This document shows, one piece after another, positions 32,922 through 42,797 of a stretch of 64,000 nt of DNA; position 1 is the first letter of the stretch; every line of letters begins with the position of its first letter. The notes beneath the pieces were generated by a model. The model saw only the letters and a list, made by a program, of their open reading frames with translations, made no database searches and had not been told where the DNA came from. This DNA comes from Sva-07 sp963698565 (GTDB lineage: Bacteria; Actinomycetota; Acidimicrobiia; Acidimicrobiales; Ilumatobacteraceae). A program made the position numbers and the translations under genes. The DNA is taken from assembly GCA_963698565.1 (NCBI GenBank), contig CAVORH010000049.1, positions 1 through 64,000 on the forward strand, written 5' to 3'.

Positions 32922-35227
32922 TGGACGATGTCGACGGACAGGCCGATCGCGGCGATCCGGAACGGGACCGACGACGTCGCCACCGCGACGGTGAGAGCAT
33001 CTTCGGTGGAGTCGATGCTCAGAGCATAGGACGTGACGGTGCCGCCGGAGCCCAACGACTCCCCCGGCGGCGACTGGCCGTCGACCGTCAGTTCCACCGC
33101 CGCCGCGGTGGCGCCCGCGGTCGAGCCGAGAACAACCTGGACACTGACCGCTACATCGCGCGTCGGGGACCGCGGCGCCCCCGCCGGAGCGGGTGGAGCG
33201 ATCGGCACGACGACCTCCACCGCAGCATCGGGGCGTACCCCTCGCAGCGGATCGACGACGACGAACAGGCTTCGCGAGGGCTTCGCCTGGCGCGTGACGA
33301 CGAGGAGCGACCACCAGCCGTCGGTTGCCGTCGGCGGTGGCACCACCGCGTACACACCCCCACCGGCGGACTGGACGATGGCCGTGACATCGGCCACCGA
33401 CCGGAATCGGGAGTCGACCGGTTCGCTCAGCTCGGCGACAACGGGAGTCGCCGACGAGTCGCCGGGTGCGATGAGCCCGACCTCCCGCGCCCGGTCCGAT
33501 GCAGTCCCATTGCTGTGCCACACGAGGAGTGCTTCATCGACCTCGGTCCCCGGCGCGAGGTCGAGCGATGCAGTGGAAGCGGGCTGCTCGTCGCCGATGG
33601 TGCAGTCGTCGCCGACACAGTCATCGAGGTCGTCGCCAGCGACGAGGAGCTCGCCGCGACCGACGAGCCCCAACAGCAATCCGGGAACGGTCTCCACGGG
33701 AAGGTCGAGCACGCTCGAGCGGATGCTGGGCACCACGACCAACCGGTCGGACACCGCCGGGCCGAGCGCGAACCTCAACGACAACCCGACGCGTGATCCG
33801 GCACCGAGGTCGAGCGAACACGAGGCGCCGGCGGTGCCTGCGCTCTCGCACACTCCATCGCCCTCGGCGAGCTCGTCGAAGGTCACGCCGGCAGAGGTGC
33901 GGACCACGAACGTCACCGACGTCGCTGCGTCCAGCTCGTTCGTGATGCCCAGATCGATCGTGCCGGTACCACCCCGATAGAGCGGTGCGGGGGCCGACAG
34001 CGTCAGCCCCAGGCTCACCGCTGGCCCTCCCGGCACGTAGACCACGCCCTGCGGAACACCCGGGAACAGCAGCTCGATGCGGCTCGGCAACGCCGCCGCG
34101 TCGGTCGTGTCCACCGGCGGGACGACCGCCCCGCCGTCGGGAGGCACGGTGGTCGTCGACTGGTCCAGCAGGTCGGCGAGGCGCCCTTCGAAATCGTCGA
34201 AGGGACTGCGGATCAGGAGGGCAGCACCGAGCAACGCGATGAGGACCACCGCAGCGGCGCCGAGGCGCGCCCGCCGATTCGCTCGTTGCGACTGCTGGGC
34301 TGCGAGCGCCGACACCCCGAGGACGCCGACGCCCACCCCCAGGGCCTCGCGGTACCGCGCGACGGACAACCCAGTCACCCCGGGCACCACCGCAAGCGGG
34401 AGCACGAGGGCGAACGCCCCGGGAAGTGCGAGCCGGCGGCGACACTCGAGGCACCCGTTCCGAGCGTCGCCGTCGCCGCGTCCGTCTGCACCAGCGATGC
34501 CGTCGTCACCACCGCTCGCTCCGGTTCCATCGGCGACGAGGTGAGCCGCCACCAGGCGCCGCTGCGCGTCGGCCAGCGTGCCGAAGTGGTAGCCGGGCAG
34601 GAGCGCAACGATCGGACGGCAGTCGCGAGCGACCGCACCCTCGGTCTCCATTTCGACGGCTGAATACGCGTCGAACAGGCCGCGCTCGGCCGACGACTCG
34701 AGCGCGATGACCTCGGTCGGGCTCCTCCCGAGCATCGCCGTCAACGACGCCGCCGGCTCGGACTCGACGTGCCGATGCCACAGCACGGTCTGCCATGGTT
34801 CCGACAATCGCCCGAATGCAGTTGCGAGCATGGCGAGGTCGACAGCCGGCGCTGCAGCGCCCGCTTCCTCCCCACCCGTCACTGCCGCGTGAGCGACGCT
34901 CGACGCCGCTTCCTCCGCACTGATCGACGAGCCGGGGGGAGCCGGCGCATAGGCCCCGCCGGTCAGGCAGGCGAGGGCGCGTGGTCGCAACGCTCGCACG
35001 GCGAAGTCCGTCGACGCGTCCTGGTCCGAGTCGTCGGTGACCTCCCGGCGCAGCGCTGCCAGTGCATCGTCGGCCGCCAGTTCCGCCCCTCGTCGATCGC
35101 GTGCCCTGGCAACGGCAGCGACCGCGTCACGGTGACGGGATCGGAGTTCGTCCCACGCCTGGTCGGAGCCCGCCCGCGTCGCAGCAACGAGGTCACGGTC
35201 GCTCGGGAGTCGGAAGGGTTCGGCCAT
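32918..35227 (-). CDS. Sigma-70-like / anti-sigma-like / ectodomain membrane fusion
   Basis: The 769-residue protein starts with a sigma-70-like region 2 (RDLVAATRAGSDQAWDELRS) and a region-4-like helix-turn-helix segment (FGRLSEPWQTVLWHRHVESE). A short zinc-finger-like CLECRRRL motif follows, as in anti-sigma domains, and then one or two membrane helices (about residues 270-335, ending AAAVVLIALLGAALLI). The final 400 residues are extracytoplasmic with beta-rich repeats (GTIDLGITNELDAATSVTFV). This looks like a sigma factor, its anti-sigma and a surface sensor in one chain. Whether the sigma part can bind RNA polymerase is not clear. It lies upstream of glnD with a GTGA overlap. Confidence 0.75.
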   Translation of the reverse strand: MAEPFRLPSDRDLVAATRAGSDQAWDELRSRHRDAVAAVARARDRRGAELAADDALAALRREVTDDSDQDASTDFAVRALRPRALACLTGGAYAPAPPGSSISAEEAASSVAHAAVTGGEEAGAAAPAVDLAMLATAFGRLSEPWQTVLWHRHVESEPAASLTAMLGRSPTEVIALESSAERGLFDAYSAVEMETEGAVARDCRPIVALLPGYHFGTLADAQRRLVAAHLVADGTGASGGDDGIAGADGRGDGDARNGCLECRRRLALPGAFALVLPLAVVPGVTGLSVARYREALGVGVGVLGVSALAAQQSQRANRRARLGAAAVVLIALLGAALLIRSPFDDFEGRLADLLDQSTTTVPPDGGAVVPPVDTTDAAALPSRIELLFPGVPQGVVYVPGGPAVSLGLTLSAPAPLYRGGTGTIDLGITNELDAATSVTFVVRTSAGVTFDELAEGDGVCESAGTAGASCSLDLGAGSRVGLSLRFALGPAVSDRLVVVPSIRSSVLDLPVETVPGLLLGLVGRGELLVAGDDLDDCVGDDCTIGDEQPASTASLDLAPGTEVDEALLVWHSNGTASDRAREVGLIAPGDSSATPVVAELSEPVDSRFRSVADVTAIVQSAGGGVYAVVPPPTATDGWWSLLVVTRQAKPSRSLFVVVDPLRGVRPDAAVEVVVPIAPPAPAGAPRSPTRDVAVSVQVVLGSTAGATAAAVELTVDGQSPPGESLGSGGTVTSYALSIDSTEDALTVAVATSSVPFRIAAIGLSVDIVQ

Positions 35228-35534
35228 GTCGTCGACGCTTCGAAGCGAGGATCGCTCCGAGTCGGGTCTGCACGCAACGCGCCGCCCGCAGGCCCGTCGC
35301 TACGATCCCACTGCGACGCACACCTCGACTCGGGAATTCGCGAATCCAGACGCAATCTTGAGCCACCGGCGGACGCGGGAGCACGCTGCGCACCCGATCG
35401 GACGCTCGTGGTGGTACTCGCCCTGGCAGTGGGGCATGTCGGGTCGATGTGCGCGGCGTCTCGGCTCGCCCGAAACACCGTCAGATACCACCGCGCCAAC
35501 GGCCCGGCCGCTGCCTCTTCTACGCTGCACCGTC
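35228..35534. other. Divergent intergenic region
   Basis: This 307-base gap separates the sigma-like fusion gene (minus) from the lipoprotein gene (plus). It should contain both promoters. I see no convincing -35/-10 pair, no RNA gene and no long inverted repeat in it. Confidence 0.5.
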
Positions 35535-36785
35535 GTGACCCGCTCCCGAGTTCTGATCGCCACCGCACTGGCCGCGGGTCTCGCGCTGTCCGCGTGTTCC
35601 GGTGACGACAGCGCGTCACCGACCACCTCGGCCGCCGCCACGACCACGACGATGCCTCCGATCGAAGTCGGAGACGGCCGCCTCGTCATCGGGGTCCTGC
35701 TCCCGACGGGCGATGCCGTTCTCGGCGAGCCGATGGTCGCTGCCGCAGAGTTGGCGATCGATCGGATCAACGATGCCGGCGGCGTGCTCGGCATTCCGGT
35801 ACGTGTGATCGTCGCCGACGAGGGCGATACGACGGCCACCGCCACCGCCTCGATCCAGGCGCTCCTGGCACGCGACGTCGACGCGATCGTGGGCCCGGGC
35901 TCGTCGGTGATCGCGCTGAGTTCGCTCGACGACATCGTGACATCCGGAACCGTGGCGTGCTCACCCACCGCGAGCACGATCGCGCTCGACGGATTCCCTG
36001 ACGACGACCTGTTCTTCCGCACTGTGCCGAGCGACTCGCTACAGGCCCAGGCCATCGCCCAGGCCGCGGACCAGACCGGCGCGCTCGAGGCCTCGATCGT
36101 GCACGTCGACGACGCGTACGGACGAGCGCTGGCCGCCAGCGTCAAGCAGGCGATGGCCGGCGGCACGATCGCCGTCGGCGAGACGATCGCGTTCTCGGGA
36201 CGCGACGACGATCTGACGGGCGAGGCGCGGCAATTGCTCGCCTCCGGCTCACCGGTGGCCATCGTGCTCGCCGACGACGACGACGGGACACGATTCATCG
36301 AAACGCTCGGTGGGCTGGACACCGATGCTCTCGACGCCATCGTGGTGAACGACGCCATGCGCAGCACGAGCTCACCGCAACGCATTGCCGGGCTCGACCC
36401 GGAGCTGCGTCGTCGCATCGTCGGGCTCGCGCCCCAGGCCCAGTCCGGCGATCCCGCCGCGCCGTTCGATCCCCCTGGGCTCTTCGCCGCCAACGCGTAC
36501 GACTGTGTGAACCTGATCGCCCTGGCTGCGGTCGCTGCCGGCTCCGACGCGGCGGTCGAAATCGCCGGTGAGATCCCGGCGGTGAGTTCGAGCGGCTCGG
36601 TCTGCAGGACGTTCGCCGCCTGCGTCGATGCGATCGACAATGGATTGGTGATCGACTACAACGGCCCGTCCGGCCTCATGGAGCTCGGCCGCTCGGGTGA
36701 TCCGACACGCGCCGTGTTCGACCGGTTCGGGTACGGACCCGACGGCGAGGACGTGCTCGAGCGCACCGTCGTCGTCGGCCGCTGA
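35535..36785 (+). CDS. Substrate-binding lipoprotein (Peripla_BP_6 type)
   Basis: The 416-residue protein begins with a lipoprotein signal (LIATALAAGLALSACSG, lipobox LSAC), a Thr-rich linker and then a Leu/Ile/Val-type periplasmic-binding fold: VIGVLLPTGDAVLGEPMVAA, AIDRINDAGGVLGIPVRVIV and IVGPGSSVIALSSLDD. Such proteins bind amino acids or related ligands for ABC uptake or act as sensors. No permease or ATPase genes are adjacent, so it may be an orphan receptor. GTG 35535 is the start that places the signal peptide correctly. Confidence 0.88.
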   Translation: MTRSRVLIATALAAGLALSACSGDDSASPTTSAAATTTTMPPIEVGDGRLVIGVLLPTGDAVLGEPMVAAAELAIDRINDAGGVLGIPVRVIVADEGDTTATATASIQALLARDVDAIVGPGSSVIALSSLDDIVTSGTVACSPTASTIALDGFPDDDLFFRTVPSDSLQAQAIAQAADQTGALEASIVHVDDAYGRALAASVKQAMAGGTIAVGETIAFSGRDDDLTGEARQLLASGSPVAIVLADDDDGTRFIETLGGLDTDALDAIVVNDAMRSTSSPQRIAGLDPELRRRIVGLAPQAQSGDPAAPFDPPGLFAANAYDCVNLIALAAVAAGSDAAVEIAGEIPAVSSSGSVCRTFAACVDAIDNGLVIDYNGPSGLMELGRSGDPTRAVFDRFGYGPDGEDVLERTVVVGR

Positions 36786-36814
36786 TCATCCGGTTGCGAT
36801 CACGCAGGCGTGGG

Positions 36815-37468
36815 TCAGAGCACGTTCTCGATGAAGTCGAGATAGCCCACGTAGAACGCCCCGAACTCGCCGTAGAGCGCCGAGCCCTTGTCGAAGCGCA
36901 TCGTGTACACGACGTCCTTGATCACATCGGGGCTCGCGGCGAAGAGCGTGACGCCCCACTCGAAGTCGTCGAGACCCGTCGAGCCGGTGACGAGCTGGGT
37001 GACACGGCCGGCGAACGTGCGGCCACTCTTGCCGTGCTCCATCATCATCTCGTTGCGGTCGTCGTAGGGCGTCGCGAACCAGTTGGCGTGCCCCTCACGC
37101 TTCTTGCTCATCGGGTAGAAGCAGAACGCGTTCAGGCCCTCGGGCGGGAGCTCGGGATACAGGCGTGCCCGCAGCATGTGCTCGGGCATGCCCTTGGCGT
37201 ATTCGCTGACCTCGGTGATCGACACGTAGCTGTCGACGATGTCGAGCCCGGCGCGCTGCAGCGAGGTCTGGAGCGTTCGGAGCGTCTGCCAGTCGGGGGC
37301 CAGCGCCATGAACGCAACGTCGGCCTTGTGACCGAGCATCGCCGCGGTGATCACCTGACAGTCGTCGGCTTCGGCGGCCTTGACGGCAGCAACGACCGCC
37401 TCACGATCGAGCGACGGCGTCGGCTTGGCGAACAGGTGGACGACACTGAGACCAGCTTCCATACGCAT
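36815..37468 (-). CDS. hemQ: Coproheme decarboxylase HemQ (chlorite dismutase family)
   Basis: The 217-residue protein matches actinobacterial HemQ, the peroxide-dependent decarboxylase that converts coproheme to heme b in the last step of the coproporphyrin pathway. Key elements are FCFYPMSKKREGHANWF, with the catalytic Tyr, and EHGKSGRTFAGRV, with the proximal heme His. No other heme gene is nearby. ATG 37468 (MRMEAGLS) or ATG 37462 can serve as start. It is separated from the upstream groEL gene by a strong terminator. Confidence 0.92.
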   Translation of the reverse strand: MRMEAGLSVVHLFAKPTPSLDREAVVAAVKAAEADDCQVITAAMLGHKADVAFMALAPDWQTLRTLQTSLQRAGLDIVDSYVSITEVSEYAKGMPEHMLRARLYPELPPEGLNAFCFYPMSKKREGHANWFATPYDDRNEMMMEHGKSGRTFAGRVTQLVTGSTGLDDFEWGVTLFAASPDVIKDVVYTMRFDKGSALYGEFGAFYVGYLDFIENVL

Positions 37469-37493
37469 GCCCCCAGGCTACGCCCCCAAACCA

Positions 37494-37526
37494 AATGAGA
37501 CGGGGGGTCAGACCCCCCGTCTCATT
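37494..37526 (-). terminator. Perfect 16-bp-arm terminator after groEL
   Basis: AATGAGACGGGGGGTC (37494-37509) and GACCCCCCGTCTCATT (37511-37526) are exact inverted repeats around one A. It lies between the groEL stop and the hemQ start, both on the minus strand, and would end the heat-shock transcript before hemQ. Confidence 0.8.
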
Positions 37527-37553
37527 GTGCGATGACAACCCGTGGTCAGCTGA

Positions 37554-39173
<1,620 letters not shown>

Positions 39174-39264
39174 CTTGTGTGTCCTCCGTTGGACGTGTTC
39201 GAAGCTGTGAGGTTTCGGTTGCGGTGAATGTCGTTGCGTCGCCGGGAGGCCCGGCCGACGCCGT

Positions 39265-39299
39265 TTAGCACTCTACGGCTTCGACTGCTAAACGCGCAA
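39265..39299 (-). promoter_or_regulatory. CIRCE operator overlapping the groEL promoter
   Basis: TTAGCACTC-N9-GACTGCTAA (39265-39291) matches the HrcA-binding CIRCE element with one mismatch. On the minus strand a -35-like TTGCGC (39299-39294) and -10-like TAGAGT (39275-39270) are 18 bases apart, so the operator covers the promoter, as expected for repression. The promoter boxes are inferred. Confidence 0.85.
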
Positions 39300-39323
39300 C
39301 CGCCGCCGACGCCACCTCCCTCC

Positions 39324-39375
39324 AACCCGTTTGCGTGATGGTTTCGGTGGACCGGGTCACCCGAACCTCGACACG
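39324..39375. repeat. Dispersed nested palindrome, copy C (degenerate right arm)
   Basis: Left arm AACCCGTTTGCGT (39324-39336) and inner arms GGTTTCGGTGG / TCACCCGAACC around ACCGGG match the family, but the right outer arm is ACACGAACGTGGG. It lies between the start of groEL and the end of the enoyl-CoA hydratase gene. Confidence 0.75.
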
Positions 39376-39389
39376 AACGTGGGTGGGTG

Positions 39390-40175
39390 TCAGGCGGAAT
39401 GACCGTGACGGCCTTCGCCGCGGGCGAAGCGCGTCGCTCCGTCTCGGGTCTCGCCGGAGGCGATCGTTGCCCGACCGAGGCGGGTCTCGTGGGCGAGCGC
39501 GGCGCCGAGGTCGAGCGACCACTGGTCGTGGCAGGACGCTCGGTCGGATCGCAGACAGGTCTGCGGGAGCGCGGCCAGCTGGGCGGCGAGTTCGACGGCA
39601 GCATCGAGTGCATCTCCGGGGCCGACCACCCGGTTCGCCAAGCCGATCCGTTCCGCCTCGACCCCGTCGACGCCGCGACCGGTGAGGATCAGATCGAGCG
39701 CCCGCGAGTGCCCGATGAGGCGCGGGAGCCGGACCGTGCCCCCGTCGACCAGCGGCACACCCCATCGGCGGCAGTAGACCCCGAACACGGCATCGGCCGC
39801 GGCGACGCGCAGGTCCGCCCAACACGCGAGCTCGAGTCCGCCAGCGACCGCGTGCCCCTCGACTGCGGCGATCACCGGCTTGCCCAGCAGGAGCCGAGTC
39901 GGCCCCATCGGTCCGAGCGAGCCGACGATCGCGTTCGGCGGCTCGTCGTGGACCGAGTTGCCGCGACCATCGGAAATCGCCTTCAGATCAGCCCCGGCAC
40001 AGAACGTTCCCGATGCGCCGGTGAGCACCGCCACCGACACGTCGTCATCGTCATCGAAGTCGACGAACACGTCGTAGAGCAACTGCGCCGTCGGTCCGTC
40101 GACGGCGTTGCGCACCTCGGGCCGGTCGAGGGTGACCACCCGGACCTCGCCCCGATCCTCCACGCGAACTGCCAT
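39390..40175 (-). CDS. Enoyl-CoA hydratase/isomerase family protein
   Basis: The 261-residue crotonase-fold protein has the oxyanion-hole segments GTFCAGADLKAISD and AVAGGLELACWADLRV, which match the family's consensus. The usual second catalytic Glu (in GxPEx) is replaced: the region reads YCRRWGVPLVDGGTVRLPRL, so a simple hydratase mechanism is uncertain. ATG 40175 fits family length; an open extension to 40259 only translates repeat copy D. No other beta-oxidation gene is near. Confidence 0.88.
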   Translation of the reverse strand: MAVRVEDRGEVRVVTLDRPEVRNAVDGPTAQLLYDVFVDFDDDDDVSVAVLTGASGTFCAGADLKAISDGRGNSVHDEPPNAIVGSLGPMGPTRLLLGKPVIAAVEGHAVAGGLELACWADLRVAAADAVFGVYCRRWGVPLVDGGTVRLPRLIGHSRALDLILTGRGVDGVEAERIGLANRVVGPGDALDAAVELAAQLAALPQTCLRSDRASCHDQWSLDLGAALAHETRLGRATIASGETRDGATRFARGEGRHGHSA

Positions 40176-40207
40176 ACCCTTCAGCCTCGCGCAACCCCCA
40201 CAATCAC

Positions 40208-40257
40208 GTTTGCGTCGAGGTTCGGGCGACCCGGCCCACCCGAACCATGACGCAAAC
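40208..40257. repeat. Dispersed nested palindrome, copy D
   Basis: Outer arms GTTTGCGTC (40208-40216) and GACGCAAAC (40249-40257); inner arms GGTTCGGG and CCCGAACC around CGACCCGGCCCA. It is one of two copies in the gap between the hydratase and the ThiS-like gene. Confidence 0.85.
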
Positions 40258-40279
40258 ATCGACGAACGGACTCCGGAAG

Positions 40280-40329
40280 GTTTGCGTTGCGTTTTGGGTG
40301 ACCCGTCCCACCAAGACCTCGACGCAAAC
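40280..40329. repeat. Dispersed nested palindrome, copy E
   Basis: Outer arms GTTTGCGTTG (from 40280) and GACGCAAAC (40321-40329), inner arms TTTTGGGTG / CCACCAAGA around ACCCGTC. It lies 22 bases after copy D, so two copies stand in tandem. Confidence 0.8.
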
Positions 40330-40357
40330 GGTGAGGACTGGGAGCGGGCGGGGACGG

Positions 40358-40633
40358 TCAGCCGCCGGCGACGGCGGGGATGATCGACACGGTGATGCCG
40401 TCGGCGACCTCGGTGTCGAGGCCGTCGAGGTAGCGCACGTCGTCGTCGTCGACGAACACGTTGACGAACTTGCGCAGTGCGCCGTCCTCGTCGACGAGCC
40501 GCTCACCCATGCCCGGGTGGGCCGCCTCGAGCGCGGCCACGACGTCGGCGAGCGTGCCCGGCTCGACGGTGACCTGCTTGTCGCCGCCGGTCAACGGACG
40601 CATGGTGGTGGGAATGCGGACGGTCACTGCCAT
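40358..40633 (-). CDS. ThiS/MoaD-like ubiquitin-fold sulfur carrier protein
   Basis: The 91-residue protein has a beta-grasp fold pattern (VTVRIPTTMRPLTGG, GTLADVVAALEAAHPGM) and ends in Gly-Gly, the tail that is adenylated and turned into a thiocarboxylate in sulfur carriers. Relatives supply sulfur for molybdopterin, thiamine, cysteine (CysO) or thio-modified metabolites. No E1-like MoeB/ThiF gene is adjacent, so the pathway is open. ATG 40633 is the clear start. Confidence 0.88.
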   Translation of the reverse strand: MAVTVRIPTTMRPLTGGDKQVTVEPGTLADVVAALEAAHPGMGERLVDEDGALRKFVNVFVDDDDVRYLDGLDTEVADGITVSIIPAVAGG

Positions 40634-40730
40634 GGCGGCGATGCTACCTGCGCGATACCCGAGTGAGGTGGTCGACAATCGGTGGGCGGAGCCAGTCGAC
40701 CTGCGACGACCGGGCACTAGCGTCGTCGGT

Positions 40731-41744
40731 GTGACCACCCGCCGCACGATCCGACGAGTCGTCGCCGCCCCCGACAAGTTCAGGGGCACCATGTCGGCGC
40801 GCGAGGTCGCCGCCGCCATCGGCCACGCCTGCTGGGAACTCGGGATCGACTGCGTCGAGGTACCGATGGCCGACGGCGGCGACGGACTGCTCGACGTGCT
40901 CGGCGGACCGAATCGGACCTCCACCGTCACCGGGCCACTCGGCGACCCCGTCGACGCAGCTTGGCGGTTGTCGAAGGGCACCGCCGTGATCGAGATGGCC
41001 CGCGCCAGCGGTCTCGCGCTCGTCGGGGGCGCAGCCGGCAACGCCCCGATGGATGCCACCACCACGGGCACCGGCGAACTGATCGACCATGCCCTCGACG
41101 CCGGCGCCCGACGGATCATCGTCGGCCTCGGTGGGTCTGCCACCACCGATGGCGGTTTCGGCGCGATCCGGGCGATCACCGCCATCGCCCGTCTGAAGCG
41201 GGTCGAACTCCTCGTCGCCTGCGACGTCACCACCACGTTCACCGACGCCGCGACGGTGTTCGCACCACAGAAGGGCGCCTCACCGGCCCAGGTCGAGATG
41301 CTCACACGGCGACTCGAGCGGATGGTCCAGATGTTCTCGACCGACTTCGATGTCGACGTGAGCACGATCCGTGGCGGCGGCGCCGCCGGTGGGCTCGGCG
41401 GTGCACTGGCCGCGATGGGCGGCAGGCTCCTGCCCGGGTTCGAGCTCGTTGCCGACGAGGTCGACCTCTACGACCAGCTCGAGGGAGCCGACCTCGTGAT
41501 CACGGGCGAAGGTCGACTCGACGCCACCAGCTTCTCCGGCAAGGTCGTCGGAGGTGTTCGCGAGATCGCCGACGAGATGGGCATCGGCACGCTGGCGGTG
41601 GTCGGCGCAGTCGGCGCGGGCACCGATGTGGGCGACCTCGCCGTCCTGTCGCTCACCGAACTGGTCGGCGTCGACGACGCGATGGCTCGACCGAAGCAGT
41701 CGATCGAGCGCGTCGTCGCCGAGTGGCTCCGCGCGCAGTCGTGA
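40731..41744 (+). CDS. Glycerate 2-kinase (GarK/GlxK family)
   Basis: The 337-residue kinase has the family hallmarks VAAPDKFRGTMSAREVAAAI at the N-terminus, VPMADGGDGLLDVL, GLGGSATTDGG and VITGEGRLDATSFSGK, and phosphorylates glycerate at the expense of ATP. It starts at GTG 40731, 97 bases from the divergent ThiS-like gene. No glyoxylate-pathway partner is nearby. Confidence 0.93.
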   Translation: MTTRRTIRRVVAAPDKFRGTMSAREVAAAIGHACWELGIDCVEVPMADGGDGLLDVLGGPNRTSTVTGPLGDPVDAAWRLSKGTAVIEMARASGLALVGGAAGNAPMDATTTGTGELIDHALDAGARRIIVGLGGSATTDGGFGAIRAITAIARLKRVELLVACDVTTTFTDAATVFAPQKGASPAQVEMLTRRLERMVQMFSTDFDVDVSTIRGGGAAGGLGGALAAMGGRLLPGFELVADEVDLYDQLEGADLVITGEGRLDATSFSGKVVGGVREIADEMGIGTLAVVGAVGAGTDVGDLAVLSLTELVGVDDAMARPKQSIERVVAEWLRAQS

Positions 41745-41789
41745 GACGGTGACGCCGCGGGAGTGAGCGGCCGGGGACGCGATGTCGCG

Positions 41790-42461
41790 TCAGCCGAGGG
41801 TGGTGCCGGTGGTGTCGTCACCGCCGGCCACCGGCGGGGCCGTCACCGTGGGGGCAGCGGCCGGTGTCGACAACTCGGCGATCGTCCTGTCGGCCTGTGC
41901 GACGCCGAGCATCAGCAGCACGCCGGCATCGCCGAGCGACGCGCCGTCGACGGGAACCGGCGTGGGCACCGCTTCGACCACGAGGCCACCCATCACCCGG
42001 GCGACGGAGTCGGCGACCGATTGTGCGGCCGCGATCGCGGGATCGAAGTAGACGATCGACTCCTCCAGGCTGGTGGTGGCGTTGGTCGGTGTCGCCGTCG
42101 TGAACCCGACGGCGTTCAACTCGTCGGTCATGCGACCGGCCGAGCCGGGCACGCCACTCGCGTTCGCGACGACGACCGTGGCCCCCTCGGTGACCAACGG
42201 TGGTTCGGTCGTGGTGGTCGTGGCGTTGGCGGTGTCCGGGACGGTGGACGCAACCGTCGTCTCGACGGTGGCGCCGGCGTCGGACGAGCCACCGTCGTCG
42301 GTGATGTTCCTCAGGATCAGGAAGCCGGCGACGACCGCCACGACGGCCAACACGATGCTGAGGGTGGAACCGACAGGTGATCCGCCAACGCCCTGCCGGG
42401 GCGAACGGCGAGCACCCGACGACGGGGGTGGTCCCCCAGCGGTGGGATCTTCGGTGGTCAT
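41790..42461 (-). CDS. LytR_C-domain membrane protein
   Basis: The 223-residue product has one N-terminal membrane helix (LSIVLAVVAVVAGFLIL), a Thr-rich linker, a LytR_C domain (ATVVVANASGVPGSAGRMTD) and a Pro/Ala-rich tail. LytR_C domains occur in wall-associated proteins of actinobacteria and are probably extracytoplasmic adaptors. It overlaps the DUF3263 gene by four bases (ATGA). Confidence 0.85.
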   Translation of the reverse strand: MTTEDPTAGGPPPSSGARRSPRQGVGGSPVGSTLSIVLAVVAVVAGFLILRNITDDGGSSDAGATVETTVASTVPDTANATTTTTEPPLVTEGATVVVANASGVPGSAGRMTDELNAVGFTTATPTNATTSLEESIVYFDPAIAAAQSVADSVARVMGGLVVEAVPTPVPVDGASLGDAGVLLMLGVAQADRTIAELSTPAAAPTVTAPPVAGGDDTTGTTLG

Positions 42462-42724
42462 GCGTGCGCTCCCTCTCCTGCCCCGCCGGACGCCATGCCC
42501 TCGAGACGAGCCTTGCGGGCTCGGAGGCGCAGCCGCTTGAGCCGACGCACCACGAGCGGGTCGTGGTCCATCGCGGCTGGGTCGTCGAGCACCTTGGTCA
42601 GTTCCGCATGGTATTCCTCCGGCGAACACTGAAAGCGAGCGCGGATCGCCTGGTCACGCGGTTCGGTGTCGTTCCACCACGCCCGTTCGAAGTCGAGCAT
42701 GGCGGCAGAGCGTTCGTCGAGCAT
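42458..42724 (-). CDS. DUF3263 family protein
   Basis: The 88-residue basic protein matches the actinobacterial DUF3263 family (MLDFERAWWNDTEPRDQAIR, CSPEEYHAELTKVLDDPAAM, LVVRRLKRLRLRARKAR). It looks like a small helix-turn-helix protein and is regularly found next to a LytR_C gene, as here. The function is unknown; a DNA-binding regulator of the adjacent wall gene is a reasonable guess. Confidence 0.88.
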   Translation of the reverse strand: MLDERSAAMLDFERAWWNDTEPRDQAIRARFQCSPEEYHAELTKVLDDPAAMDHDPLVVRRLKRLRLRARKARLEGMASGGAGEGAHA

Positions 42725-42797
42725 TACGCACAGGTTGGCCGCAACGGCGGTCGAATTACAAGCACCCTGACGATCGGGACCTCGATCGGTGCGGCGA

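Noticed and set aside
40176..40259. N-terminal extension of the enoyl-CoA hydratase
   Set aside because: The extra 28 residues only translate palindrome copy D; ATG 40175 matches family length.
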